In this document: in pieces, positions 44,467 through 53,850 of the stretch
How the letters are laid out: each line of letters starts with the position of its first letter
How positions within the stretch are numbered: position 1 is the stretch's first letter
Assembly: GCF_004959935.1 (NCBI RefSeq)
Contig: NZ_SMYN01000016.1
Location: 1-64,000 of the forward strand
DNA length: 64,000 bases
Direction: 5' to 3'
Source of the DNA: Falsirhodobacter xinxiangensis
GTDB taxonomy: Bacteria > Pseudomonadota > Alphaproteobacteria > Rhodobacterales > Rhodobacteraceae
The notes under the pieces: generated by a model
Told to the model about the DNA's origin: nothing
Database searches by the model: none
Seen by the model: the letters and a program-made list of their open reading frames with translations, nothing else
Made by a program: the position numbers and the translations under genes

Positions 44467-44584
44467 TCGCAAAATCTCACCATTCCCCTATCAAAGACAC
44501 GTAAATTGCCCGCCCACGGGTCAAAGATGGGAAAATTTGCCACTCGGCGCAGGCTATGATCGCCTGAACCAGCAGGAGGCAATG

Positions 44585-46027
44585 ATGAGCGCGATTTCGG
44601 ATTTCAGAACGGGGCTGGAACGCCGCGACATCCTAGATCATCTGCGTGCCGGGCTGATCGGCGAAGGTCTCCGGTTCGAGACGCCTTTCGGGCCGCGCCA
44701 GTTGCTTTATGCCGACTACGTCGCGTCCGGCCGTGCGTTGCGGCAGGTGGAGGGGTTCGTGGCCGAGCAGGTGCTGCCCTTCTATGCCAACAGCCACACC
44801 GAAGCGTCCTTTTGCGGCATGACCATGACCCGGATGCGCGAGGAGGCACGCGCCACCATCGCGCGGCTTGCGGGTGCGGGAACCGATTGCCATACCGTCT
44901 TTACCGGGTCGGGCGCGACCGCAGGGATCAACCGCATCGTCGGCCTTCTGCGGCTGGCCGAGAATGTGCGGGAGGGGCGCAAGGTCGTCGTGCTCTGCGG
45001 CCCATACGAGCATCACTCGAACATCCTGCCCTGGCGCGAGACGGGGGCCGAGGTGGTGGAGATTGCCGAAGCGCCCTCGGGCGGGGTCGATCTGGAAGAT
45101 CTGGACCGCTCGCTGGCATGCGCGAAGGGGGCAGATACGATTGTCGGCACGTTCTCTGCCGCGTCCAACGTCACCGGCATCCTGAGCGACGCGGATACCG
45201 TCACGCGGCGGCTGAAGGCAGCGGGGGCGCTTGCGGTCTGGGACTATGCGGGCGGCGCACCCTATATCGAGATCGATATGGGCCGGGGCGATGCGGCCAA
45301 GGATGCAGTGGTCTTTTCGGCGCACAAGTTTCCGGGCGGGCCGGGCGCGTCGGGCGTCATGATCGTGCGCGACAGCATCGTGCGGCGTGACACGCCGACC
45401 CTGCCGGGGGGCGGGTCGGTCGCGTTCGTGTCGCCGCAGGGTCACCGATATAGCAGCCGCATCACGGCGCGCGAGGAGGCCGGAACGCCCAATGTCGTCG
45501 GCGACATCCGCGCGGCGCTGGTGATGCTGGTCAAGGATGCCGTCGGCGCGCCGGCGATCATGGCGCGCGAGGCTGCGCTGCGGGATCGCGCGCTGGCAGC
45601 TTGGTCCGGCGTGCCGGGCTTGCGGCTTCTGGGGCAGAAGCCGCAGATGGAGGCGCTGCCGATCTTTTCGTTCCAGGTGCAGGATGGGAAAGGCGGGCTG
45701 GTCCATCAGCAGTTGTTCACCCGGATGCTCAGCGATGTTCACGGCGTGCAGGCGCGGGGCGGTTGCGCTTGTGCCGGCCCCTATGCGCACCGGCTGATGG
45801 GGATCGATGCCGCGCAATCCGCGACGCTGGCAGCGCGGATCGCGGCGGGCGAGGAGTTGGCGAAACCCGGCTGGGTGCGGCTGAACTTCAGCTATCTTCA
45901 CAGCGACGCGCAGGCGGATGCGATCATCGCCGCTGTGACCGATCTGGCGGCGCGGGCTCCGGCGCTTGCGGCGCAATATGACGCCGACCCGGCAACCGCG
46001 CGGTTCAGGGCACTCGTTCCAGCCTGA
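44585..46027 (+). CDS. Aminotransferase class V protein, cysteine-desulfurase-like
   Basis: The 480-residue PLP enzyme has class V features: YADYVASGRALRQVEGFV and FYANSHTEAS at the N-terminus, GPYEHHSNILPWRETGAEVV, and FSAHKFPGGPGASGVMIV with the PLP-binding lysine. It also has a Cys-rich loop GGCACAGPYAHRL at the position of the persulfide loop in SufS/NifS-like proteins. It is about 70 residues longer than SufS, and no suf or isc genes adjoin, so it may act on another sulfur or selenium amino acid or be a lyase. A strong AGGAGG precedes two ATGs (44582, 44585); the second has better spacing. It overlaps the convergent mocA-like gene by 23 bases. Confidence 0.85.
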   Translation: MSAISDFRTGLERRDILDHLRAGLIGEGLRFETPFGPRQLLYADYVASGRALRQVEGFVAEQVLPFYANSHTEASFCGMTMTRMREEARATIARLAGAGTDCHTVFTGSGATAGINRIVGLLRLAENVREGRKVVVLCGPYEHHSNILPWRETGAEVVEIAEAPSGGVDLEDLDRSLACAKGADTIVGTFSAASNVTGILSDADTVTRRLKAAGALAVWDYAGGAPYIEIDMGRGDAAKDAVVFSAHKFPGGPGASGVMIVRDSIVRRDTPTLPGGGSVAFVSPQGHRYSSRITAREEAGTPNVVGDIRAALVMLVKDAVGAPAIMAREAALRDRALAAWSGVPGLRLLGQKPQMEALPIFSFQVQDGKGGLVHQQLFTRMLSDVHGVQARGGCACAGPYAHRLMGIDAAQSATLAARIAAGEELAKPGWVRLNFSYLHSDAQADAIIAAVTDLAARAPALAAQYDADPATARFRALVPA

Positions 46028-46580
46028 CCGATCCATCGCCCGCAAGTCGGTGCGTCTGCGCCAGACGCAGCAGGTCTTCGCGGGTGTCGATGTCCAGCAA
46101 AAGGCCGGGGGCGGGGATGCGGCATTCGGGGGGCAATCCGGCAAGCAGCCCGCGTGCGCCCTCGTCGCCCCGCGCCGCCTCCAGCTGCGAAAAAAGCGCG
46201 GCGTCGAAACAGGCCGGGGGCATCGGGCGGCCGTCGATTGCCGCCGCCGCGCCGCCTGCCGGGCAGGCTACGACGATGCTGTCGATCAGCCCCGCCGTCA
46301 CGAGCGGCATGTCCGCCAGCACGATCACCGCCCGTGCCGCGCTCGCCTGACGTGCGGCGCGGATACCGGCGCGAAGGCTTTCGGATTGCGCGCCCTGCGC
46401 ATGGACATGATCGAACCCGTCCATCGCGCGCCCGACGCAGAACCGCCGCCCTACCTGCGCCATGCGCAAGGCCGATGCCGCGTATTCCGCCAGCGGATGT
46501 CCGAAAAGCGGCGCCGACAGCTTGTCCGCGCCGAACCGTTTCCCGTGCCCCGCCGCCAGAAGTATCCCCGCCGTCAGCAT
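46005..46580 (-). CDS. MocA/MobA-like molybdopterin nucleotidyltransferase
   Basis: The 191-residue protein has the NTP-transferase motif GILLAAGHGKRFGADKLSAPL at the N-terminus and VIVLADMPLV with the metal-binding Asp in the middle. The LLAAG-GKRFG-DK form is that of MocA-type cytidylyltransferases, which make the MCD cofactor for xanthine-oxidase-family enzymes. This agrees with the divergent molybdenum hydroxylase operon 86 bases away. ATG 46580 has AAAGGCGGA upstream. Nucleotide choice (CTP or GTP) is inferred from context. Confidence 0.85.
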   Translation of the reverse strand: MLTAGILLAAGHGKRFGADKLSAPLFGHPLAEYAASALRMAQVGRRFCVGRAMDGFDHVHAQGAQSESLRAGIRAARQASAARAVIVLADMPLVTAGLIDSIVVACPAGGAAAAIDGRPMPPACFDAALFSQLEAARGDEGARGLLAGLPPECRIPAPGLLLDIDTREDLLRLAQTHRLAGDGSVRLERVP

Positions 46581-46666
46581 CGCTTGTCCGCCTTTCGCTG
46601 GAACGCCTCAGCCATCTTGCACGTTCACCCCGCAGCAAGCCCAACGCAAGCCATCGCGGAGTTCCC

Positions 46667-47164
46667 ATGCAAACCGAGCTTTTCATCAACGGGCGTGTCC
46701 ACCGGCTGGACGCCGATGCGCGCGTGACGCTTCTGGACGCGTTGCGGCATCATCTGGGGCTGACAGGCACCAAGAAGGGGTGCGATCACGGCCAATGCGG
46801 CGCCTGCACCGTGCTGGTGGACGGGCGGCGGGTGAACGCTTGCCTGACGCTGGCCTGCATGTGCGACGGGGCCGAGATCACCACGATCGAAGGGCTGGGC
46901 GAGCCGGGCGCATTGTCGCCGCTGCAATCGGCCTTCATCGCGCATGACGGGTTCCAATGCGGATATTGCACCCCTGGCCAGATCTGTTCCGCCACCGCCA
47001 TGATGGACGAGATCGCGGCGGGCTGGCCCTCGCACGCGACCGAGGACCTGAACGCCCCCGTGCGCCCCAGCCCCGAGGAGATCCGCGAGCGCATGTCCGG
47101 CAACCTGTGCCGCTGCGCCTGCTATCCCAACATCGTCGATGCGATCATGGAGGTTCAGGGATGA
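46667..47164 (+). CDS. 2Fe-2S subunit of a molybdenum hydroxylase (PaoA/XdhC-like)
   Basis: The 165-residue subunit has two 2Fe-2S motifs: [18 protein letters not shown] near residue 40 (plant-type ferredoxin) and [12 protein letters not shown] plus [12 protein letters not shown] toward the C-terminus. It relays electrons from the molybdenum centre to FAD. Unlike E. coli PaoA there is no Tat signal (it starts [10 protein letters not shown]), so the enzyme is probably cytoplasmic. It overlaps the FAD subunit gene by ATGA. Confidence 0.93.
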   Translation: MQTELFINGRVHRLDADARVTLLDALRHHLGLTGTKKGCDHGQCGACTVLVDGRRVNACLTLACMCDGAEITTIEGLGEPGALSPLQSAFIAHDGFQCGYCTPGQICSATAMMDEIAAGWPSHATEDLNAPVRPSPEEIRERMSGNLCRCACYPNIVDAIMEVQG

Positions 47165-48135
47165 GGGAGTTCCAGTATTCCCGCGCCACCTCGGTCGCCG
47201 ATGCGGTGGCCAGCGGCGCGACCTTCATCGCGGGCGGCACGAACCTTCTGGACCTGATGAAGCACGAGATCGCGGTGCCGGGGCGTGTGGTCGATATCTC
47301 GCGCCTCGATCTGGACCGGATCGAGCCGGAGGGCGAGGGGCTGCGGATCGGGGCGCTGGTGCGCAACAGCGATCTGGCTGCCGATCACCGCGTGCGCCAA
47401 AGCTATCCCGTATTGTCGCGAGCGCTTCTGGCAGGGGCCAGCGGGCAGCTTCGCAACATGGCGACCACGGGCGGCAACCTGCTGCAACGCACGCGCTGCC
47501 CGTATTTCTATGACACCGCGATGCCCTGCAACAAACGCGAGCCGGGGGCGGGCTGCTCTGCCATCGGCGGGGTGAACAGGATGAACGCCGTTCTTGGGGT
47601 CAGCGACCAGTGCATCGCCGCGCATCCGAGCGACATGGCGGTGGCAATGATGGCGCTGGACGCGGTGGTCGAAGTCGAGGGCGCGAGCGGCACCCGCCGT
47701 ATTCCGATCACCGAATTCTATCGCCTGCCGGGCGACACGCCGCATATGGAGACGGCGCTGGACCGAGGCGATCTGATCACCGCGGTCCTGCTGCCCGCGC
47801 CCAAAGGGGGCGAGCATCGGTATCGCAAGGTGCGCGACCGTGCCTCATATGCCTTCGCGCTGGTCTCGGTCGCGGCGGTGGTGCGTATGGAGGGCGGGGT
47901 GATCGCCGATGCCGCGCTGGCCTTCGGCGGTCTTGCCCCGATGCCATGGCGCGTTTCAGCCGCCGAAGACGCGCTGCAAGGTCAGCCCCCATCGCCTGCG
48001 CTTTTCGACCGCGCGGCCGATCTGGTCCTCTCGGGCGCACAGCCGCAAGAGGACAACGCCTTCAAGCTGCCGATGGCACGGCGCGTGCTGGCCGCCACAC
48101 TTGCCGATGCCTGCCGGATGGAGGACCCGCAATGA
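47161..48135 (+). CDS. FAD and 4Fe-4S subunit of a molybdenum hydroxylase (PaoB-like)
   Basis: The 324-residue subunit has the FAD-binding [17 protein letters not shown] and [20 protein letters not shown] segments. The cysteine insert [20 protein letters not shown] matches the extra 4Fe-4S site of the PaoB branch of aldehyde-type oxidoreductases, unlike ordinary XdhB. ATG 47161 and the overlap with the next gene (48132) show a coupled three-gene operon. Confidence 0.92.
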   Translation: MREFQYSRATSVADAVASGATFIAGGTNLLDLMKHEIAVPGRVVDISRLDLDRIEPEGEGLRIGALVRNSDLAADHRVRQSYPVLSRALLAGASGQLRNMATTGGNLLQRTRCPYFYDTAMPCNKREPGAGCSAIGGVNRMNAVLGVSDQCIAAHPSDMAVAMMALDAVVEVEGASGTRRIPITEFYRLPGDTPHMETALDRGDLITAVLLPAPKGGEHRYRKVRDRASYAFALVSVAAVVRMEGGVIADAALAFGGLAPMPWRVSAAEDALQGQPPSPALFDRAADLVLSGAQPQEDNAFKLPMARRVLAATLADACRMEDPQ

Positions 48136-50309
48136 CCCGTCACCGCAAGATCGACCACCCGGACAATGACAACCGCCTCGACAGCATGGCGCAGGGCGTT
48201 CTGGGCAAGCCGGTGGATCGGCTGGAGGGGCCGCTGAAGGTTTCGGGCCTTGCGACCTATGCGTCCGAGGCGCGGCCTTCTGGGATGGCGCATGGCGTCC
48301 TCGTGCGCGCGACGATCACCAAGGGGCGCGTTGTGGGTATCGACCGTCAGGCAGCGCTGGCTCTGCCGGGGGTGATGACCGTCATCACCGATCCGCGCAT
48401 GGTGCGATACCCGGCGCAGGGCATGGCGGGAAAGGGGCCGAAGGCGGGGCCGGATGTCGTGGATTACCACGGCCAGCCCATCGCGCTGGTGGTCGCCGAA
48501 GGGTTCGAGCAGGCGCGCCACGCCGCAAAGGCGCTGCGGATCACCTATGAGGAAGAACCTGCCCCCACCGATCCCGATACGGTCACCCCCGAGGTGCCTG
48601 ATGCGAAACAGAAGGCGCAGGGCGATCTGGATGCGGCGATCCGCGATGCCGCGTTCAGCGTCGACTGCACCTATACCACGCCGACGCTGATGGCGGTGGC
48701 GATGGAACCCCACGCCGCGATTGCCGAATGGGACGGGGACCGCGTGACGGTCCGCGCCGCGCTTCAGATGCTGGCCAGCGACCGCAAGCAGTTGGCCGAC
48801 GCGCTTGGGGTCGGGCCGGAGCAGGTGCGGCTTCTGGCGCCCTATGTCGGCGGCGGGTTCGGATCGAAGCTTGGCATCGCGCCCGAGGCCGTGGCAGCGG
48901 CAATCGCGGCCAAGGAGTTGGGAGTGCCGGTATCCGTCGCGCTGACCCGGATGCAGGAATTCGACATCACCCATCGCCGGTCCGAAAGCCGCCAGCGCGT
49001 GCTTCTGGCGGCGGGCGCCGATGGGGTTCTGACCGGGATCGGGCATGAGGCGCTGGTGTCGAACCTGCCGGACAGCCCGTTTTCGGAACCCGTCACGCAG
49101 GCAACGCCCTTCACCTATCAGGCAGCGCATCGGCGGATCGCGCATCGGATCGCGCGGGTGCATCGGTCCTGTGCCGGATCGGTCCGCGCACCGGGCGAGG
49201 CGATCGGCGTCACGGTATTCGAGGCGGCGCTGGACGAGCTGGCCGAAGCCGCCGGGATCGACCCGGTGGAGTTGCGCCTGCGGAACATCCCCGACCGCGA
49301 ACCGGGAACGGGCCGCCCCTATTCGGTGAACCGCCTTGGCGATTGCCTTCGCGAAGGGGCGCATCGGTTCGGATGGAACCAGCGCCGGGCGCCGAAGGAA
49401 CGGCTCGAGGGCGAATGGTTCATCGGCATGGGCATGGCCGCCGCGGTTCGCGTCAACATGCTGATCGAAAGCCGCGCCCGCGTCACGCTGACCGAAGATG
49501 GCGCCAAGGTCGAAACCGACATGACGGACATTGGCACTGGCACCTATACCATCCTTCGCCAGATTGCCGCCGAGATGCTGGGCCTGCCCGTCGATTTGGT
49601 CGAGGTGCATCTGGGCGATACCGACTTCCCCCCCGCTGCGGGGTCGGGCGGATCGTTCGGCGCGGCATCCTCGGGCACCTCGGTCTATCTGGCCTGCGAG
49701 GATATTCGCGCCCGGATCGCCGAACGCATGGGCTGCACCGACGCGGAATTGCGGCTGCAGGACGGGCGCGCCAGTTTCCGCAACGACACGCGCGAACTGC
49801 GCGAACTGCTGGCGGGCGAGGTGCTGGTGGCCGAAGGTCATGTGGAGCCGGGCGATGCCGAGAAACAGGCGCGGCAGGCCACCTGGGGCGCGCATTTCGC
49901 CGAGGTCGCCGTCAGCCGCCATACCGGCGAGGTGCGGGTGCGGCGGATGCTGGGCGTTTTCGCCTGCGGGCGCATCCTGAACGAAAAGACCGCGCGGTCG
50001 CAATGCCTTGGCGGCATGACCTTCGGCATCGGTATGGCCCTGACCGAGGGAGTGGAGCATGACCCTCGCACCGGGCATATCGTGAACCGCGACCTTGCCG
50101 GCTATCACCTTCCCAGCCATGCCGACGTGCCGGAGCAGGACGTGGTGTTCCTGCCCGACCGCGACGGCTTCGCCGGACCCATGCAGGCCAAGGGCATCGG
50201 CGAGCTTGGCATCTGCGGCGCGGGCGGGGCGGTTCTGAACGCGATCTACAACGCCTGCGGGGTGCGGGTGCGCGATCTGCCCGCGACCCCGGACAAGGTG
50301 ATGCCCTAG
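48132..50309 (+). CDS. Molybdopterin-binding catalytic subunit of a molybdenum hydroxylase (PaoC-like)
   Basis: The 725-residue catalytic subunit shows [18 protein letters not shown] at the N-terminus and [20 protein letters not shown] for cofactor binding. [15 protein letters not shown] lies near the active site, and [20 protein letters not shown] contains the catalytic Glu near the C-terminus. Length fits the PaoC type (about 730). The likely reaction is oxidation of an aldehyde or N-heterocycle to acid or hydroxylated product. The stop TAG overlaps the queE stop on the other strand through a shared CTAG at 50306-50309. Confidence 0.93.
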   Translation: MTRHRKIDHPDNDNRLDSMAQGVLGKPVDRLEGPLKVSGLATYASEARPSGMAHGVLVRATITKGRVVGIDRQAALALPGVMTVITDPRMVRYPAQGMAGKGPKAGPDVVDYHGQPIALVVAEGFEQARHAAKALRITYEEEPAPTDPDTVTPEVPDAKQKAQGDLDAAIRDAAFSVDCTYTTPTLMAVAMEPHAAIAEWDGDRVTVRAALQMLASDRKQLADALGVGPEQVRLLAPYVGGGFGSKLGIAPEAVAAAIAAKELGVPVSVALTRMQEFDITHRRSESRQRVLLAAGADGVLTGIGHEALVSNLPDSPFSEPVTQATPFTYQAAHRRIAHRIARVHRSCAGSVRAPGEAIGVTVFEAALDELAEAAGIDPVELRLRNIPDREPGTGRPYSVNRLGDCLREGAHRFGWNQRRAPKERLEGEWFIGMGMAAAVRVNMLIESRARVTLTEDGAKVETDMTDIGTGTYTILRQIAAEMLGLPVDLVEVHLGDTDFPPAAGSGGSFGAASSGTSVYLACEDIRARIAERMGCTDAELRLQDGRASFRNDTRELRELLAGEVLVAEGHVEPGDAEKQARQATWGAHFAEVAVSRHTGEVRVRRMLGVFACGRILNEKTARSQCLGGMTFGIGMALTEGVEHDPRTGHIVNRDLAGYHLPSHADVPEQDVVFLPDRDGFAGPMQAKGIGELGICGAGGAVLNAIYNACGVRVRDLPATPDKVMP

Positions 50310-51004
50310 ACCCCGCGCCTGTTGCCCCAGATCAGCACGTGAAGCTGGGGCAGAATGCGCGGGACGAGCCAGCCCGCGCCGACGGTCCGGTCCACCAGCC
50401 ACAGCATCCTGTCGGCCAGACGTTGCGGATCGACCGGCAGGGACGGATCGGTCTCCGGGTTCCCCGGCTGAAGGTAGAGCGGGAGCTGCGGATGACGGGC
50501 CGCGGCCTCGCGCGCCCAGGCAAGATCGACCTCGTCGAAGATCACGATCTTCATCACGGCGTTCCGGGCCGCTGCGACGCAGGCATCGAAGGCGTCCCAG
50601 TCCACCCTCTGCCCGCTGGAGGGGGGCTTCGGCGACAGGACCAGCAGCGACAGATCCGCGAACCAGTCGCGCGGGATCGACCCTTGGGTCTCGCAGGCGA
50701 AGGTGAAGCCCGCAGCATGGCCCAGCGCGATGATCGGTGCGAAATCCTGAATCGCCGGATTTCCGCCCGAGATCGAAACCGTCAGTGGCTCGCCGCCCGA
50801 CAGGCGCGACACCTCGGCCATGATCGCGTCTGGCGTCATGACGGCCCATTCATGACGGTGGGCGCTGTCCACCGCATGCAGGCTGTCGCACCAGCTGCAC
50901 CTGTAATCGCAGCCGCCCGCGCGGATGAAAACGGTGGGCTGGCCGATCAGCGCGCCTTCGCCCTGAATGGTGGGGCCGAAGATTTCCGCGATGCGCAGGG
51001 TCAT
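50306..51004 (-). CDS. queE: 7-carboxy-7-deazaguanine synthase
   Basis: QueE is a radical SAM enzyme converting 6-carboxytetrahydropterin to 7-carboxy-7-deazaguanine in queuosine synthesis. The 232-residue protein starts [17 protein letters not shown] and contains [12 protein letters not shown], the Cys-x3-Cys-x2-Cys cluster motif, followed by [10 protein letters not shown]. It overlaps queD by 4 bases; a longer start at 51022 would overlap more and is not used. It is the last gene of queC-queD-queE on the minus strand. Confidence 0.94.
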   Translation of the reverse strand: MTLRIAEIFGPTIQGEGALIGQPTVFIRAGGCDYRCSWCDSLHAVDSAHRHEWAVMTPDAIMAEVSRLSGGEPLTVSISGGNPAIQDFAPIIALGHAAGFTFACETQGSIPRDWFADLSLLVLSPKPPSSGQRVDWDAFDACVAAARNAVMKIVIFDEVDLAWAREAAARHPQLPLYLQPGNPETDPSLPVDPQRLADRMLWLVDRTVGAGWLVPRILPQLHVLIWGNRRGV

Positions 51005-51351
51005 GGCCGATACTCCGCCCATGTCTTCGGCGTCTCCGACACCCGAACCGCCGAGGTTTCCGGCCAGCGCGCGCGGCGCCAGTCGTGGAAATGCCGTGCC
51101 AGGCTTTCGGCAGTCGGCAGGGCGATATGGTCGTTCAGGTGGCGGTGGTCGAATTCGGTGTCGATGTAATGTTTCAACTCCGCAAGCTCGTGATAGTCGC
51201 GCACGAAGCCGTCGGCGTTGAGATCCGCTGCCGCCAGTTCCACGATGACGATGTAGTTATGCCCATGCAGACGCGCGCATTGGTGGTCGGATGGCAGGTG
51301 ATCCAGCCGATGCGAGGCGGAGAAATGGAATTCCTTGGTGATCCTATACAT
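51001..51351 (-). CDS. queD: 6-carboxy-5,6,7,8-tetrahydropterin synthase
   Basis: The 116-residue QueD makes 6-carboxytetrahydropterin from dihydroneopterin triphosphate. Zinc ligands are the histidines in [12 protein letters not shown] and [11 protein letters not shown], and FDHRHLND lies at the mid region. The start MYRITKEF at 51351 overlaps the queC 3' end by 8 bases; the family length supports it over a start further upstream. Confidence 0.94.
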   Translation of the reverse strand: MYRITKEFHFSASHRLDHLPSDHQCARLHGHNYIVIVELAAADLNADGFVRDYHELAELKHYIDTEFDHRHLNDHIALPTAESLARHFHDWRRARWPETSAVRVSETPKTWAEYRP

Positions 51352-52036
51352 TTGCCACGGCCTCGCGCCAGAAGGTCGGATCGGCATAGGGGGTGGGGTC
51401 GGCGACGCCTGCAAGATCGAAAGCCTCCTGCCGTTCGACGCAGGTGCCGCAGCGACCGCAATGCGCCGCATCGCCTTTGTAGCAGGACCACGTTTCCGCG
51501 AACGGCGTGCCCGCGCGCGCGCCCTGACGCACGATATCCGCCTTGGTCAGGTGCACGAAGGGAACATGCAGCGCGATATCGGCGTATCCGTCCAGCGCGG
51601 CGTTCTGCATCATCTGGAAGGCATCAGTGAAGGCGGGGCGGCAATCGGGATAGATGAAGTGATCGCCGCCATGCACCGCTGCCGCAACCGTATCATCGCC
51701 ATTGGCCGCCGCGATGCCGAAGGCGATGGTCAGCATGATCGCGTTGCGGTTGGGCACGACGGTGACGCGCATCGTTTCTTCTGCGTAATGGCCGTCGGGC
51801 ACGTCCACGGCATCGGTCAGGGCCGATCCGTGCAAGGCCGCGCCCAGGGGGATCAGATCGACCATGTGATGCGGAACGCCAAGCCGCGTTGCCGTGCGGG
51901 CGGCGAAATCCACTTCCTTGCGGTGGCGCTGGCCGTAATCGAAGGTGACGAGCCGTGCCAGCTTGCCGTCTTGCGCAAGGATATGGGCAAGCGAAACGGA
52001 ATCGAGTCCGCCGGAGCAGACGAGTGTAGTCTTCAT
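51344..52036 (-). CDS. queC: 7-cyano-7-deazaguanine synthase
   Basis: The 230-residue QueC uses ATP and ammonia to turn 7-carboxy-7-deazaguanine into preQ0. It has the PP-loop motif LVCSGGLDSVSLAHIL at the N-terminus, and the zinc site CYKGDAAHCGRCGTCVERQEAF at the C-terminus. Start MKTTLVCS at 52036 fits the family. No preQ1 riboswitch is apparent in the 52-base gap upstream. Confidence 0.94.
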   Translation of the reverse strand: MKTTLVCSGGLDSVSLAHILAQDGKLARLVTFDYGQRHRKEVDFAARTATRLGVPHHMVDLIPLGAALHGSALTDAVDVPDGHYAEETMRVTVVPNRNAIMLTIAFGIAAANGDDTVAAAVHGGDHFIYPDCRPAFTDAFQMMQNAALDGYADIALHVPFVHLTKADIVRQGARAGTPFAETWSCYKGDAAHCGRCGTCVERQEAFDLAGVADPTPYADPTFWREAVANV

Positions 52037-52088
52037 TCTGGAACCCTTGTTTTGATGACCGGGTAGGCTGCGACCGGTATGGCGCTTC

Positions 52089-52577
52089 CTATCCGGCCCC
52101 GCGCTTGGGTGCAACCAGGCGCTTGGCATAGGCCTCCAACTGATTGACCACGGTGCCCCAACCCTCGTGGAAGCCCATATCCTCGTGCGTTTTCCGCGCT
52201 TCGGCAGATCGGTGGCGGGCGATGGCGGTATATTCCGTGCCCCCGTCTGGCGTATCGCCCAGCAGCAGGATCGCGGTCATGAACGGGTCGGGCTTCGGCT
52301 TCCACCCTTCGGTATAGGTGTCGGTGAAGACCAGCCTGCGCCCCTCATCGATGTCGAGGAAGACGCCTTCGTTCCGCATCTCGGCCCCTTCGACCAGAAA
52401 GGTCGTGTTGAACCTGCCGCCAACCCGCAGGTCGATCTCGCATTCCGTGACGGAGTGTGGGCGGGGGACGAAGAAATGCGGGATATGTTCGGGCCTGGTC
52501 CAGCAGTCCCAGACAATCGTCCGTGGCACGTCCAAGGTTCTTGAAAGCTTGAGGTCGGTCTTCGGATCGAGGTCCAT
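52089..52577 (-). CDS. SRPBCC/AHSA1-domain protein
   Basis: The 162-residue protein has the START-like AHSA1 fold pattern: LKLSRTLDVPRTIVWDCWTRPE at the N-terminus, EIDLRVGGRFNTTF and FTDTYTEGW, then HEGWGTVVNQLEAYAKRL near the end. Such proteins bind hydrophobic ligands or act in stress-linked roles; no precise function is known. ATG 52577 has a strong GGGAGGAT. It lies just upstream of queC, but a functional link is doubtful. Confidence 0.85.
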   Translation of the reverse strand: MDLDPKTDLKLSRTLDVPRTIVWDCWTRPEHIPHFFVPRPHSVTECEIDLRVGGRFNTTFLVEGAEMRNEGVFLDIDEGRRLVFTDTYTEGWKPKPDPFMTAILLLGDTPDGGTEYTAIARHRSAEARKTHEDMGFHEGWGTVVNQLEAYAKRLVAPKRGAG

Positions 52578-52624
52578 GCGATATCCTCCCTGACGCCCGA
52601 GTATCCGAACGGACCTTCCCGCTG

Positions 52625-53308
52625 TCAATCGCGGCTGGCCCGCATGAAGAAGGCAAGCTGGCGAAGCACCTCTGGCAGGCTGGCGGTGCGGAAGATGTCG
52701 CGCAGCATCCCGACATCGGCCAGAAGACCCGGAAGCAGCCCCTTCTTCGCCGCCTTCGCCGGACTGGACAGGTTCGGACAGGACACGATGCGGACCTTGC
52801 GCCGCGCCAGCCGCCAGCCCCGGTTCAGCCAGACCTCCAGCCCGAAACCGGCGATGGGGGCGGGGCGGCGCAGGTCCTCGACCGGCATGACACGCTCGCC
52901 CGAGATGTAGTCGACGCCCATCGCCCGCCAGATCGCGGGGCTGTTGCCGCGCAGGCTGATCGTGACGTCGCATTCGCCGCGCATGACCGGAGCTACCAGC
53001 CGGGATATGTCGTCCGCCGCAAGCCCCAAGAGGTCCGCATCCAGCATCAGCACATGGGTTCCGCGCGCTTCCTCGGCCGCGCGGAAGACGGCGGCCGCCT
53101 TGCCGCCGTTCGCGGTCATGCGGATGACGCGCGCCCCGGCCTGCGCGGCAATGTCCGCAGTGCCGTCCTGCGATCCATCGTCGACCACGATCACCTCGGC
53201 CAATGCGGGGTGGCCGAGCGCGATCGACAGGACGCCCCCGATGCGCGCCGCCTCGTTGAATGCCGGGATGATGCAGCTTACCGTGACCTGCGTGCCAGCC
53301 AAACCCAT
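52625..53308 (-). CDS. Glycosyltransferase family 2 protein
   Basis: The 227-residue protein has the GT-A fold of family 2: VSCIIPAFNEAARIGGVL, then EVIVVDDGSQDGTADIA with the nucleotide-binding acidic residues, and HVLMLDADLLGL, the DXD-like motif. It is shorter than dolichol-phosphate mannose synthases and lacks obvious C-terminal spans. Its start lies 31 bases inside the DedA gene end, so it is the last member of the glycolipid operon. Acceptor unknown. Confidence 0.87.
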   Translation of the reverse strand: MGLAGTQVTVSCIIPAFNEAARIGGVLSIALGHPALAEVIVVDDGSQDGTADIAAQAGARVIRMTANGGKAAAVFRAAEEARGTHVLMLDADLLGLAADDISRLVAPVMRGECDVTISLRGNSPAIWRAMGVDYISGERVMPVEDLRRPAPIAGFGLEVWLNRGWRLARRKVRIVSCPNLSSPAKAAKKGLLPGLLADVGMLRDIFRTASLPEVLRQLAFFMRASRD

Positions 53309-53850
53309 GCTCCCACTGCTATGACAAGGATCGCCAGAAGGCCCAGCGTCGTGCGTCCGATCCAGACCGAAATCGCCTCGTGCGCCTGACCGAAGAAAGC
53401 GCCGATGGCAACGAAGACCGCGACCTTGGGCACGGTGGCGAGGGTATTGTAGAACAGGAAGGGCAGGACCGGCATCCGCGCCGCCCCGGCGGACACCAGC
53501 ACGGCGGCGCCTGCGGCATGGGTCAGCTTGCCCAACGTCAGAATGCGCCCGCCACGGCGCGCGAACTGCCCGCGCAGGGCGCGCATCGACCCTTTGCGCA
53601 GCCCAAGACGCCGCAGCAGCCAGTCGGGAATCCGATGATACCCGTATCGGCCCATGGCATAGAAGCCGATATCCCCAAGCAGATCGCCCGCGACCAGAAC
53701 CGGAACCAGAGTGCCGAAGGTGAAATAGCCCAGCTTGCCCAGATACCCCGCGATCACGCTGACGATGGGGCCTTCAAGCAGCGACAGAAACGCCACGATC
53801 GCAAGGCCGTGCGCCTGAAGCAGTGCCAGAACCTCTTCGCTGCCGAACAT
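53278..53850 (-). CDS. DedA-family membrane protein
   Basis: The 190-residue polytopic protein matches DedA/SNARE-associated proteins: FLSLLEGPIVSVIAGYLGKLG, the GDLLGDIGFYAMGRYG segment with acidic residues, and KLTHAAGAAVLVSAGAARMP. DedA members include flippases that recycle lipid carriers such as undecaprenyl phosphate and move phospholipids. Its ATG overlaps the stop of the glucosyltransferase gene by one base (TGATG). Within a glycolipid operon, lipid translocation is a sensible role. Confidence 0.85.
   Translation of the reverse strand: MFGSEEVLALLQAHGLAIVAFLSLLEGPIVSVIAGYLGKLGYFTFGTLVPVLVAGDLLGDIGFYAMGRYGYHRIPDWLLRRLGLRKGSMRALRGQFARRGGRILTLGKLTHAAGAAVLVSAGAARMPVLPFLFYNTLATVPKVAVFVAIGAFFGQAHEAISVWIGRTTLGLLAILVIAVGAWVWLARRSR

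Noticed and set aside
44467-44584. Lrp binding sites in the gap before the desulfurase-like gene
   Set aside because: AT-rich pieces such as AAATTGCC and GAAAATTTGCC are present, but their symmetry is poor, so no site is claimed.
52037-52088. preQ1 riboswitch upstream of queC
   Set aside because: The gap of 52 bases lacks the required stem-loop and A-rich tail.
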